From contig CAWBLP010000004.1 of assembly GCA_963789495.1 (NCBI GenBank), positions 62,001-126,000 of the forward strand: 64,000 nucleotides of DNA, read 5' to 3'. Under the pieces are notes generated by a model, which was given only the letters and a program-made list of their open reading frames with translations, did not search any database and was not told the DNA's origin. The stretch comes from CAWBLP01 sp963789495 (GTDB taxonomy: Bacteria; Pseudomonadota; Alphaproteobacteria; Acetobacterales; Acetobacteraceae). The position numbers and the translations under genes are program-made. Positions 35,201 through 41,756 of this stretch are shown piece after piece; position 1 is the stretch's first letter, and every line of letters begins with the position of its first letter.

Positions 35201-36388
35201 CAGCTTCGCGTGCTTGGCAGCGCGACACTCGGTGGCAGCCTGGCCATCATGGTGGATCCCGGCACCTACAGCTTCGGTACGCGCTACGCCTTCGTGACGG
35301 CAGGCTCTGGCGTAAGTGGCGGGTTCGACAGCATCGGCTACAGCCAGGCCTTCGCCAATTACATCGTGCCGGTCGTGAGTTATGAGCCGAACGCAGCCGT
35401 GCTGACGCTGACACCGAATCCAGGCGTTTTCGCGGCCGGTCAGCAGGCCCCCGATATGGGGACCGCCATCATCACCGCCGCCCACGGCGTCGGCGACGCA
35501 ATTCTGGATGGCTGCGGGGTAACCCGCGTCGCGCCACAGGATGGCTGCGTATTGCAGCAACAAGCCCATGGCTTCAATTCTGAGCTGTGGGTCCGCAGCC
35601 TCGGTGGGTTTGGTGATCTGACTGGCTCCGGGGGTCGCAGTTCCTTCACCCACAGCTATGCCGGCACTCTGATCGGCTATGGCATCGGCCAGGGACCGTT
35701 CACCGTCGGGATCGGAGCCGGTTACCTCGATACGTCGGTGGGGTTTTCCGACGACAGCAGCGCGTCACAACTTGCCGGTCTCGGCTTCATCTATGGCCGA
35801 TACGTGCAAGGCGGACTGCAGCTCGGCGCGATGGCAGCCTATGGTGGCGGTGACATTAGTGCAGACCGTGTGGAGCCGTTTACCGGAGGTCGCGCCTCAG
35901 CGGATCGGGGATCGAACTTCGCGATCGTCGGTTTGCGGGCGTCCTACGCCATTCCCGTGGCGGAGTACACGATCGAGCCGCGTCTCGGCTTCACGTATGT
36001 CCATGTCGGCCAGTCGAACTTCACCGAGACCGGCGCGGGCATGCTGAACCTGAGCTACAGTGATCTGGAGACGCACCAGGCGGATGTGCAGGCCGTAGTG
36101 CGCGGCGCCCGGAGCTTCAATCTGTCTAGCTGGCGGGTCACTCCCTGGGTAGAAGGCGGCGTGCAGCAGATCGTGTCAGGTCTCAGCCGAGCGGCCACGG
36201 TGGGGGTGGCCGGCCCCTTCGTTGCCACGTCGTCGGGCATATCGCCGACACCCACCGCTGCGCTGGTCGGTGTGGGCATGGATGTCGCCGCGACCCATGC
36301 GATCGATGGGTTCATCCGCTACCAGGGGTTGTTTTCAGCGGTGCAGACGGCCAACGCGTTCCAGCTCGGTCTGCGCTACCGGTTTTAA
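32228..36388 (+). CDS. Large autotransporter with glycine-rich and tandem-repeat passenger
   Basis: The 1386-residue protein has a signal peptide (LVGASSLALLALLALPVAARA, cut near residue 41) and a short beta-helix start (about 45-125). A roughly 290-residue glycine-rich domain of GGxGG runs comes next. Five or so passenger-associated transport repeats follow, each with GAGTLILTGTN-TYAGGTTI-GTLQIG (about 465-800). A linker and a C-terminal beta-barrel from about residue 1120, ending LGLRYRF with terminal Phe, complete it. It is a type V secreted surface protein; the function of the passenger is unknown. ATG 32228 has AAGGGA upstream. It appears to be a single-gene unit, with a terminator behind it. 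Confidence 0.92.
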   Translation: MITIRLAAMGNPPPVSLKSRLVGASSLALLALLALPVAARAQTVTATDTASLISAINQVNAGTATAINVTTPITLSSELPAIVRSVTITGNGNTISGNNAFRVFSVGDGSTAVSVSIQNAVLAQGAAAGGVGATGSTGGGGGLGAGGAIFVNSAANVSLSGVSFSGNTATGGTGGIGSGTAAGGGGGGGLGGSGGAGGVVGIVPSAGGGGGGGVGTTATGGAGSNQDGAVAGNGGPGNLTDAGSGGGTLSGTTGGADGGGGGGGGPIAVLANNGGGGGGVNGAFAGGVNGTNGGLGGGGGGGSSVSGIGGLGGDGGFGGGGGGAGFAGGGAIPNPGGNGGFGGGGGGGNGGDGGTGGFAAGSGGDSFSGGGGAGLGGAVFVALGGSLTVTDGGFDGGNAVAGGTAGGVDATAGSAAGGALFLNGTTLSYTVTTGNTSTIAQDIADADSIGQAGSLAKSGAGTLILTGTNTYAGGTTISAGTLQIGDGGAAGSITGNVADSGLLAFNRSDTLTYAGAVSGSGGLAQLGAGTLILTGTNTYTGGTTITDGTLQVGSGGTAGSITGNVTDNAALVFNRSDAVTFGGAINGTGSLTQLGTGTLILTGTNSYAGGTTITAGTLQIGSGGTSGSITGNVTDNSVLAFNRSDTLTFAGTISGTGSLTQLGAGTLILTGANGYTGGTTITAGTLQIGNGGTSGSITGNVSDSGTLAFDRSDTLTYGGTVSGGGGLSQVGSGTLILTGANSYTGGTVIAAGTLQGNTVSLQGNILDNARLVFDQASAGTYAGVVSGTGTLLKQNAGILTLTAGNTYAGGTTVNGGILRLGPGASLSPAGTLTISAGTFDLNGNVQTIAGLSGAGDTLALGTGTLFVNQSTTTAYGGTVTGTGGLTLQGGGTLILTGNSSGFGGTTTVQSGMLVVGNSTYPGASLGSNVFVQSNGVLRGHGTLGGNVTNAGVVMPGASIGVLTVNGNYVQSANGTLGIEVTPVATPGVGYDQLRVLGSATLGGSLAIMVDPGTYSFGTRYAFVTAGSGVSGGFDSIGYSQAFANYIVPVVSYEPNAAVLTLTPNPGVFAAGQQAPDMGTAIITAAHGVGDAILDGCGVTRVAPQDGCVLQQQAHGFNSELWVRSLGGFGDLTGSGGRSSFTHSYAGTLIGYGIGQGPFTVGIGAGYLDTSVGFSDDSSASQLAGLGFIYGRYVQGGLQLGAMAAYGGGDISADRVEPFTGGRASADRGSNFAIVGLRASYAIPVAEYTIEPRLGFTYVHVGQSNFTETGAGMLNLSYSDLETHQADVQAVVRGARSFNLSSWRVTPWVEGGVQQIVSGLSRAATVGVAGPFVATSSGISPTPTAALVGVGMDVAATHAIDGFIRYQGLFSAVQTANAFQLGLRYRF
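32610..33490 (+). repeat. Glycine-codon-rich GGC/GGN simple-sequence region
   Basis: This part of the autotransporter gene is built of GGC, GGT and GGN triplets. It includes uninterrupted GGC runs such as the one near 32850-32867. Gains or losses of triplets would change protein length without breaking the frame. Its complement creates a long proline-rich antisense frame, which is not a gene. Confidence 0.8.
33595..34480 (+). repeat. Tandem ~205 bp repeats encoding autotransporter passenger units
   Basis: Five copies begin near 33604, 33811, 34018, 34222 and 34426, recognisable by a sequence encoding TLILTG. Each copy is about 204-207 bases (68-69 codons). Copies are alike but not identical, so the array is old or diversifying rather than freshly amplified. 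Confidence 0.8.
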
Positions 36389-36415
36389 GCGCCCCGGTAG
36401 CCGGCCAATAAACAG

Positions 36416-36445
36416 AACGCCTCTCCCAGCCGTGGGAGAGGCGTT
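36416..36445 (+). terminator. Strong intrinsic terminator between autotransporter and rho
   Basis: AACGCCTCTCCCA (36416-36428) pairs perfectly with TGGGAGAGGCGTT (36433-36445) over a four-base loop and runs into T residues. It lies between convergent genes and probably works in both directions. Confidence 0.9.
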
Positions 36446-36450
36446 TTCAT

Positions 36451-37725
36451 TCAGGTGTTCATCGCATCGAAGAAGTCGTTGTTGGTCTTGCTGTATTTCA
36501 GCTTATCCAGCAGGAACTCCATGGCGTCGACGGTGCCCATCGGGTTCAGGATGCGGCGCAGCACCCACATCTTGGACAGCGTGGATTTGTCCACCAGCAG
36601 CTCTTCCTTGCGGGTGCCTGACTTGGTGATGTCGATCGCTGGGAAGCTGCGCTTGTCGGACAGCTTGCGGTCCAGGATGATTTCCGAGTTGCCGGTACCC
36701 TTGAACTCTTCGAAGATGACCTCGTCCATCCGGCTGCCGGTATCGATCAGCGCGGTGGCGATGATGGTGAGCGACCCGCCTTCCTCGATGTTGCGCGCCG
36801 CGCCGAAGAAGCGCTTCGGCCGCTGCAACGCATTAGCGTCCACGCCGCCGGTCAGCACCTTGCCGGACGATGGCACCACGGTGTTGTACGCTCGTGCCAG
36901 GCGCGTGATCGAATCCAACAGGATCACCACGTCCCGCTTGTGCTCGACCAAACGTTTGGCCTTCTCCAACACCATCTCCGTCACCTGCACATGGCGGGTG
37001 GCGGGTTCATCGAACGTTGAGCTGATCACCTCGCCCTTCACGCTGCGCGCCATATCGGTGACTTCCTCCGGCCGCTCATCGATCAGCAGCACGATCAGGA
37101 AGACTTCCGGGTGGTTGGCAGCGATCGCAGAAGCAATGTTCTGCAACATCACCGTCTTGCCCGTCCGTGGCGGAGCCACGATCAGCGCGCGTTGCCCCTT
37201 GCCGATCGGCGAGATCAGGTCGATCACCCGCGGTGTGTAGTCCTTGCTGGGACCTTTGGCGACCGACTGGAAGTTCTCCACTTCCATCTTCAGCCGTTCA
37301 TCTGGATACAACGGTGTCAGGTTGTCGAAGTTGATCCGATGCCGCACCGCTTCCGGCGGTTCGAAGTTCACCGTGTCGACCTTCACCAGCGCGAAATAGC
37401 GCTCACCGTCCTTCGGCGAACGGATCTGACCTTCGACAGTGTCGCCGGTGCGGAGGCCGAACCGACGGACCTGGGTCGGACTGACATAGATGTCGTCGGG
37501 TCCCGGCAGGTAATTGGCTTCCGGGCTGCGCAGGAAGCCGAATCCGTCAGACAGGATTTCGAGCGTGCCTTCGCCATGAATCGCCTGGTCATTCTCGGCC
37601 AGGTTCTTCAGGATAGCGAACATCATGTCCTGCTTGCGCAGGCTGGATGCATTCTCGATCTGCAATGACTCAGCGAAGCTGAGTAGATCGGAGGGAGATT
37701 TTGCCTTGAGTTCGGCGAGATGCAT
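36451..37725 (-). CDS. rho: Transcription termination factor Rho
   Basis: The 424-residue protein has all Rho parts. These are the N-terminal helical Rho_N (MHLAELKAKSPSDLLSFAE), the RNA-binding cold-shock-like domain (GTLEILSDGFGFLRSPEANY), and the RecA-like ATPase with Walker A APPRTGKT (184-191). VLLIDERPEEVTDM, the Q-loop STFDEPATRHVQV and the secondary-site FFGAARNIEEGGSLTI follow. Rho is a hexameric RNA helicase that ends transcription. It is the last gene of the hemE-hemH-hemJ-rho array, with a 234-base leader. Confidence 0.97.
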   Translation of the reverse strand: MHLAELKAKSPSDLLSFAESLQIENASSLRKQDMMFAILKNLAENDQAIHGEGTLEILSDGFGFLRSPEANYLPGPDDIYVSPTQVRRFGLRTGDTVEGQIRSPKDGERYFALVKVDTVNFEPPEAVRHRINFDNLTPLYPDERLKMEVENFQSVAKGPSKDYTPRVIDLISPIGKGQRALIVAPPRTGKTVMLQNIASAIAANHPEVFLIVLLIDERPEEVTDMARSVKGEVISSTFDEPATRHVQVTEMVLEKAKRLVEHKRDVVILLDSITRLARAYNTVVPSSGKVLTGGVDANALQRPKRFFGAARNIEEGGSLTIIATALIDTGSRMDEVIFEEFKGTGNSEIILDRKLSDKRSFPAIDITKSGTRKEELLVDKSTLSKMWVLRRILNPMGTVDAMEFLLDKLKYSKTNNDFFDAMNT

Positions 37726-37851
37726 TGGGATGCCTCAGACGTCGTCGGACGGGGTGGGATAGATCAGAATGCGCCAGGACCGGCCTGCGTTGCATGCGCA
37801 ACCATTGCTTGCAGGTGGCCGTCTCTGTCGCGTCAGATTGATGATTTCGGA

Positions 37852-37868
37852 ACGGCGGCAACCGCCGT
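37852..37868 (-). promoter_or_regulatory. Hairpin in the rho leader
   Basis: ACGGCGG (37852-37858) and CCGCCGT (37862-37868) form a perfect seven-pair stem with a three-base loop between hemJ and rho. No U tract follows. It could be part of a leader involved in rho autoregulation or the end of the hem transcript; the function is inferred only. Confidence 0.35.
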
Positions 37869-37959
37869 CCAACTCGGAGGGACAGGGAAAACTAGGCCAA
37901 GCTGCTAGCTCTCCGTCAACCGGGACGTGGATTTGCCGGCGTCGAATGTCAAGAGGGCT

Positions 37960-38412
37960 TCAGAAAGGTCGAACCAGGACCATGATCACGATCACGACCA
38001 GCAACAGCGTTGGGACCTCGTTCGCAATCCGGTAGAAACGTTGCGGGCGGGTGTTGCGGTCCTCCAGGAAATCTCGGCGCCAACCCACCGCCATGCCATG
38101 GAACCCGGCCATGAGCAGGACCGCAGCGAACTTTACCTGCCACCAGTGCCACGCCCAATCGATCACGCCCGGGGTCACCAACAGCAGCACGCCAAACAGC
38201 CAGGTGGCGATCATCGCCGGGTTGATGATCTGCTTCAGCAGCCGCCGCTCCATGACCTTGAAGCGCTCACCCTCGGCCGACCCGGGAACCACATTGCAGT
38301 GATAAACGAACAGACGAGGCAGATAGAACATGCCGGCCATCCACGCGACCATGGCAATGACATGAAAGGCTTTGGTCCAGGGATAGACAGATACCAGTGC
38401 TGTGCCGATCAT
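37960..38412 (-). CDS. hemJ: Protoporphyrinogen oxidase HemJ
   Basis: The 150-residue membrane protein shows the HemJ pattern: PWTKAFHVIAMVAWMAGMFYLPRLFVYH with an early conserved His, FKVMERRLLKQIINPAMIATW, KFAAVLLMAGFHGMAVGWRRDF, and a final hydrophobic helix VPTLLLVVIVIMVLVRPF. HemJ oxidises protoporphyrinogen IX in heme synthesis. Its start overlaps the hemH stop (ATGA), giving hemE-hemH-hemJ in pathway-related order. Confidence 0.94.
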   Translation of the reverse strand: MIGTALVSVYPWTKAFHVIAMVAWMAGMFYLPRLFVYHCNVVPGSAEGERFKVMERRLLKQIINPAMIATWLFGVLLLVTPGVIDWAWHWWQVKFAAVLLMAGFHGMAVGWRRDFLEDRNTRPQRFYRIANEVPTLLLVVIVIMVLVRPF

Positions 38413-39489
38413 GACGGCACCTCCACCATCAGGCTACGTTGGACGAACGGACAATCCTTGCGATCGCGCGGACAGACACGTCCTCCGCTATGGCTGCAAA
38501 GCCCCGGCCCTCGGTGCAACGCATTACGCACCAGATCGGCCAGTGACCGAATGAAGGCGGAATCATCATTCTGCGTGGGCACCCGGATAATAGCCAGGTA
38601 CCCCAACTTTATCCGCAAGGGCGCGATATTCGATATCCAGTTCGACCAACGTTTCCGAGTGCTCGGAGACAAATGCGATCGGCACGACCAGCACAGCGAC
38701 CTTGTCGTTTCCGGCGCGTTCGATCTCGCTGTCCGTGCTTGGACCAATCCACTGTTGCGGCGTCGCCCGTGACTGGTAGCAAATGACCCAGTCCGCTGGT
38801 CCGCCATCCCAATTGGCCAGAACGGCGGCAGTCGTTTGCTCGACCTGCCACTGATACGGGTCGCCTCGTCGCACGATCACCTCAGGCAGCCCATGCGCCG
38901 AGAACAGCACGCGCAATCCCATGTCGGGCGGCAGTTCGGCACGTGCCTCGTCGTACGCATATCGCACCCGGGCGACCGTCGCGGCGACAAACCCGGCATC
39001 AGTCGGATAGCAACAGACCGTCGTCGTCTGCGCGACCAAACCGGAGCGCGAGGCGGCCTCCCGCCAGGCTGTCAGCGAACTCCCGGTCGTGGTGGATGAA
39101 TATTGTGGATACAGCGGTAACAGGACCACCGCATCAGGTTGCCAGGCGTGAACCGCCCGCGCAGCGGCATCGCTGAACGGATGCCAGTAGCGCATGGCGA
39201 TGAAGCATTTGGCCTCGAGATCCGGCAAGGCTTCCTCGAGCGCCGCCGCCTGGTTCCGGGTCAGCTCCAGCAAGGGAGATCGGCCGCCGAGCAGAGCATA
39301 GTTCTCAGTCGCTGGCTGCAGACGCGCGGCGGCAATTCGCCTGGCCAGAAAAGGGCGGATGAAGAAAGGCACCCGCAAGATGGCCGGATCACGAAACAAA
39401 TTGAGCAGGAACGGTCGGATCGCTTCCGGCCGGTCCGGCCCGCCGAGGTTGAACAGGACGATCGCGATGCGACGGGCCGGATCAGCCAC
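38409..39489 (-). pseudogene. hemH: Ferrochelatase, frameshifted near its 3' end
   Basis: The protein reads normally for about 300 residues: RIAIVLFNLGGPDRPEAI, MRYWHPFSDAA, LPLYPQYSSTTTGS, LLFSAHGLPE-type segment (FSAHGLPEVIVRRGDPY), and IAFVSEHSETLVELDIEY. It then stops early at 38566. The remaining tail RVPTQNDDSAFIRSLADLVRNAL is in another frame and ends at 38409. One extra G at 38585-38586 explains it; removing it gives 359 residues. Ferrochelatase inserts iron into protoporphyrin IX. Start GTG 39489 overlaps hemE. As heme genes are normally required, sequencing error is likely. Confidence 0.9.
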
Positions 39490-40528
39490 CGCGTACCTGC
39501 CGCACCAGTGCCGCGACGTGCTCCAGCGGCGTCTCCGGCACGATGCCGTGGCCGAGGTTGAACACAAACTGCTGGCCTTGCATTACAGCCAGAATGGCTC
39601 GCGTCTGTTCGGTCAAGGCATCTCCTCCGGCCACCAACGCCTGCGGATCAAGATTGCCCTGCAGAACCACTTGTTTTGAAGCCAGCTGCATCACCCTCGC
39701 CAGATCGGCAGCGGTGTCGACACCAACAGCGTCCACCCCCGTCGCCTCGGCATACTCCCCCAGCATCACGCCGGCCAGGCGCGGAAATCCGATAATCGGC
39801 ACGGATGGCGTATGCGAATGCAATGCCTGCACGATACGCCGGGTGGGCGCGATGACCTGGGTCCGGAACTGAACAGGCGGCAAAATGCCAGCCCAGGAAT
39901 CGAACAGCATGACGACTTCCGCACCGGCCTCGACCTGCGCCTCCAGGTATCCAATCGTGCTGGTGGTCAGCAGCTCGATCAGATCCGCGAACAGATTCGG
40001 CTCCCGATAGGCCAGGCCTCGGGTGGCAGGAAAGTCGCGCGAGCCACCGCCTTCAACCATGTAGCAGGCCACGGTGAACGGCGCGCCGGCGAACCCAATC
40101 AACGTGGTCCGGTTAAACGCTTCAGCGACCAGACCGCTACGAACCTGGCGCACCGCCTCCAACACCGGGGCAATGGCGGTCTGCACGTGCTCCGGACGCA
40201 GCGCACGCAAGGCCGCCGCATCCCGCAACGGCGGTAGCACCGGGCCTTCGCCTGCCCGGAACGCCAGCCCATGGCCGAGTGCCCAGGGCAGGATCAGTAT
40301 ATCGCTGAACAGGATGGCCGCATCGAATTCGTAGCGCCGGATTGGTTGGAGCGTGACCTCCGCTGCCAGTGCCGGTGTCATGCACAGCTCCACGAAATCG
40401 GTCACCTTTGCCCGGATCGCCCGATACTCCGGCAAATAGCGGCCAGCCTGGCGCATCAGCCAGATCGGAGGCGGCCAGACCGGGTTTCCAGCCAGCGTTT
40501 GCAGCAACGGTTTCGTCTGATCGGTCAT
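39482..40528 (-). CDS. hemE: Uroporphyrinogen decarboxylase
   Basis: The 348-residue protein starts KPLLQTLAGN and has the UroD signatures PPIWLMRQAGRYLPEYR and GFAGAPFTVACYMVEGGGS, plus the catalytic Asp in FDAAILFSDILILPWALG. FDSWAGILPP and VVLQGNLDP also fit. It decarboxylates uroporphyrinogen III to coproporphyrinogen III. It heads the leftward hemE-hemH-hemJ-rho array. Its upstream gap is the candidate replication origin. Confidence 0.96.
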   Translation of the reverse strand: MTDQTKPLLQTLAGNPVWPPPIWLMRQAGRYLPEYRAIRAKVTDFVELCMTPALAAEVTLQPIRRYEFDAAILFSDILILPWALGHGLAFRAGEGPVLPPLRDAAALRALRPEHVQTAIAPVLEAVRQVRSGLVAEAFNRTTLIGFAGAPFTVACYMVEGGGSRDFPATRGLAYREPNLFADLIELLTTSTIGYLEAQVEAGAEVVMLFDSWAGILPPVQFRTQVIAPTRRIVQALHSHTPSVPIIGFPRLAGVMLGEYAEATGVDAVGVDTAADLARVMQLASKQVVLQGNLDPQALVAGGDALTEQTRAILAVMQGQQFVFNLGHGIVPETPLEHVAALVRQVRGG

Positions 40529-40820
40529 GCGCAGCGCATATCACTAAATCAGAAGAAAAAGAATCTGTGTTTTGGGGCAGATGATGGGCATGTCGATCAC
40601 GGGGTACCCCAGGTTTGACGGGATGGGCGACCAGCCGTCCACAGCAGCATCATCGGTCAAGCCGTTGGGATTGGCGGGCGACTCCCGGCTATCCCGAATT
40701 TGTCGGCGAGCAGGGCATGTTATCCCGCTGTCACCCTTCCGTCTGAGTTATCCCCGGAATTCCCGAATACGGGTGAGGTAGTGGATGCCAGTCCCCGATA
40801 TCCTCGCTATCCTCAGGGGC
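40529..40820. other. Candidate chromosomal replication origin (oriC)
   Basis: This 292-base gap separates leftward hemE from the rightward PPDK regulatory protein gene, the same position as oriC in Caulobacter and Rickettsia. It has a short AT-rich part (about 40538-40577). Five same-strand TATCC motifs resemble half DnaA boxes: CTATCCCGA 40689, TTATCCCGC 40720, TTATCCCCG 40748, ATATCCTCG 40798, CTATCCTCA 40808. CCGTCCACA at 40635 matches the other half of TTATCCACA. Two GANTC methylation sites occur (40561, 40680). No perfect DnaA box was found, so this rests largely on synteny. Confidence 0.5.
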
Positions 40821-41705
40821 ATGACAAACCTCCGTATCAATCTCCATCTGGTATCCGACGCCACTGGCGAGACACTGAATGCCATCGCTCGTGCGACGAC
40901 GGTGCAGTTTGAGCATGCGGACATCGTTTACCATCGCTGGAGTCTGATCAGGACCCGGTTCCAGCTGCACCGGGTGCTGGAAGGAATCGAGCATGAGGTG
41001 GGACCGGTCCTTTCCACCCTGGTGGATCGCGGTCTACGCGCTGACCTCGAAAGCACCTGTCGAAGGTTGAACGTGCCGGTTGTCAACGTGCTCGACCCGG
41101 TGATGGACGTGCTGCAGGAATCCATCGGGGTTGAAGCTTCGGCGCGTCCGGGCCGGCAATATGTGCTGAATGCTGACTATTTCCAGCGCATCGATGCCAT
41201 GCATTACGTGTTGGCGCATGATGACGGCCAGGCGCAGCCAGGCTTGACCGAGGCGAACGTCATCTTGGTCGGCGTATCCCGGAGCTCCAAGACCCCGACC
41301 TGCTTCTATTTAGCCAATCGCGGGATCAAGGCGGCGAATGTGCCGTTGGTGCCCAGCCTCCCGGAAGTGCCCGGGCTGGATCAGGCGCAATGTCCGGTAA
41401 TCGGGTTGACCCTGGACGCGGACGCGTTGATTGACATCCGCCGGCACCGGCTGCGGCTGATTGCCCATAATGCTGCCGGCGCCGGGATCGTCAGGCAGAA
41501 CAGCTCCGATTATGTCGATGAGGAAGCCGTGAAGTTGGAGCTGGTCTGGGCGCGGCGCTATTGCACGCGGCGTGGCTGGCCGGTGATTGACGTGACACGG
41601 CGCTCCATCGAAGAAACAGCTGCGACGGTTCTGCAGTTGATGGATGCATGGCATGAGCGACGGCGCAAGGCAGAGTCACAGCCGCCGGCAGAGCTCGCTC
41701 CGTAA
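40821..41705 (+). CDS. Pyruvate, phosphate dikinase regulatory protein (DUF299 kinase/pyrophosphorylase)
   Basis: The 294-residue protein opens INLHLVSDATGETLNAIARA and carries the P-loop GVSRSSKTPTCFYLANRG typical of the bifunctional PPDK/PEP synthase regulators. NSSDYVDEEAVKLELVWARR and WPVIDVTRRSIEETAATVL close it. The family phosphorylates and dephosphorylates PPDK or PpsA using ADP. ATG 40821 follows CAGGGGC. The homologous gene is the first gene right of oriC in Caulobacter. Confidence 0.92.
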   Translation: MTNLRINLHLVSDATGETLNAIARATTVQFEHADIVYHRWSLIRTRFQLHRVLEGIEHEVGPVLSTLVDRGLRADLESTCRRLNVPVVNVLDPVMDVLQESIGVEASARPGRQYVLNADYFQRIDAMHYVLAHDDGQAQPGLTEANVILVGVSRSSKTPTCFYLANRGIKAANVPLVPSLPEVPGLDQAQCPVIGLTLDADALIDIRRHRLRLIAHNAAGAGIVRQNSSDYVDEEAVKLELVWARRYCTRRGWPVIDVTRRSIEETAATVLQLMDAWHERRRKAESQPPAELAP

Positions 41706-41756
41706 CGACGGGAAAGCCTCTTGCCTGCGAACCATCTGCGGATGGATAGAAGCGCT

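Noticed and set aside
34187..35653. 488-codon minus-strand frame
   Set aside because: Antisense shadow of the autotransporter, whose plus-strand reading has signal peptide, repeats and barrel.
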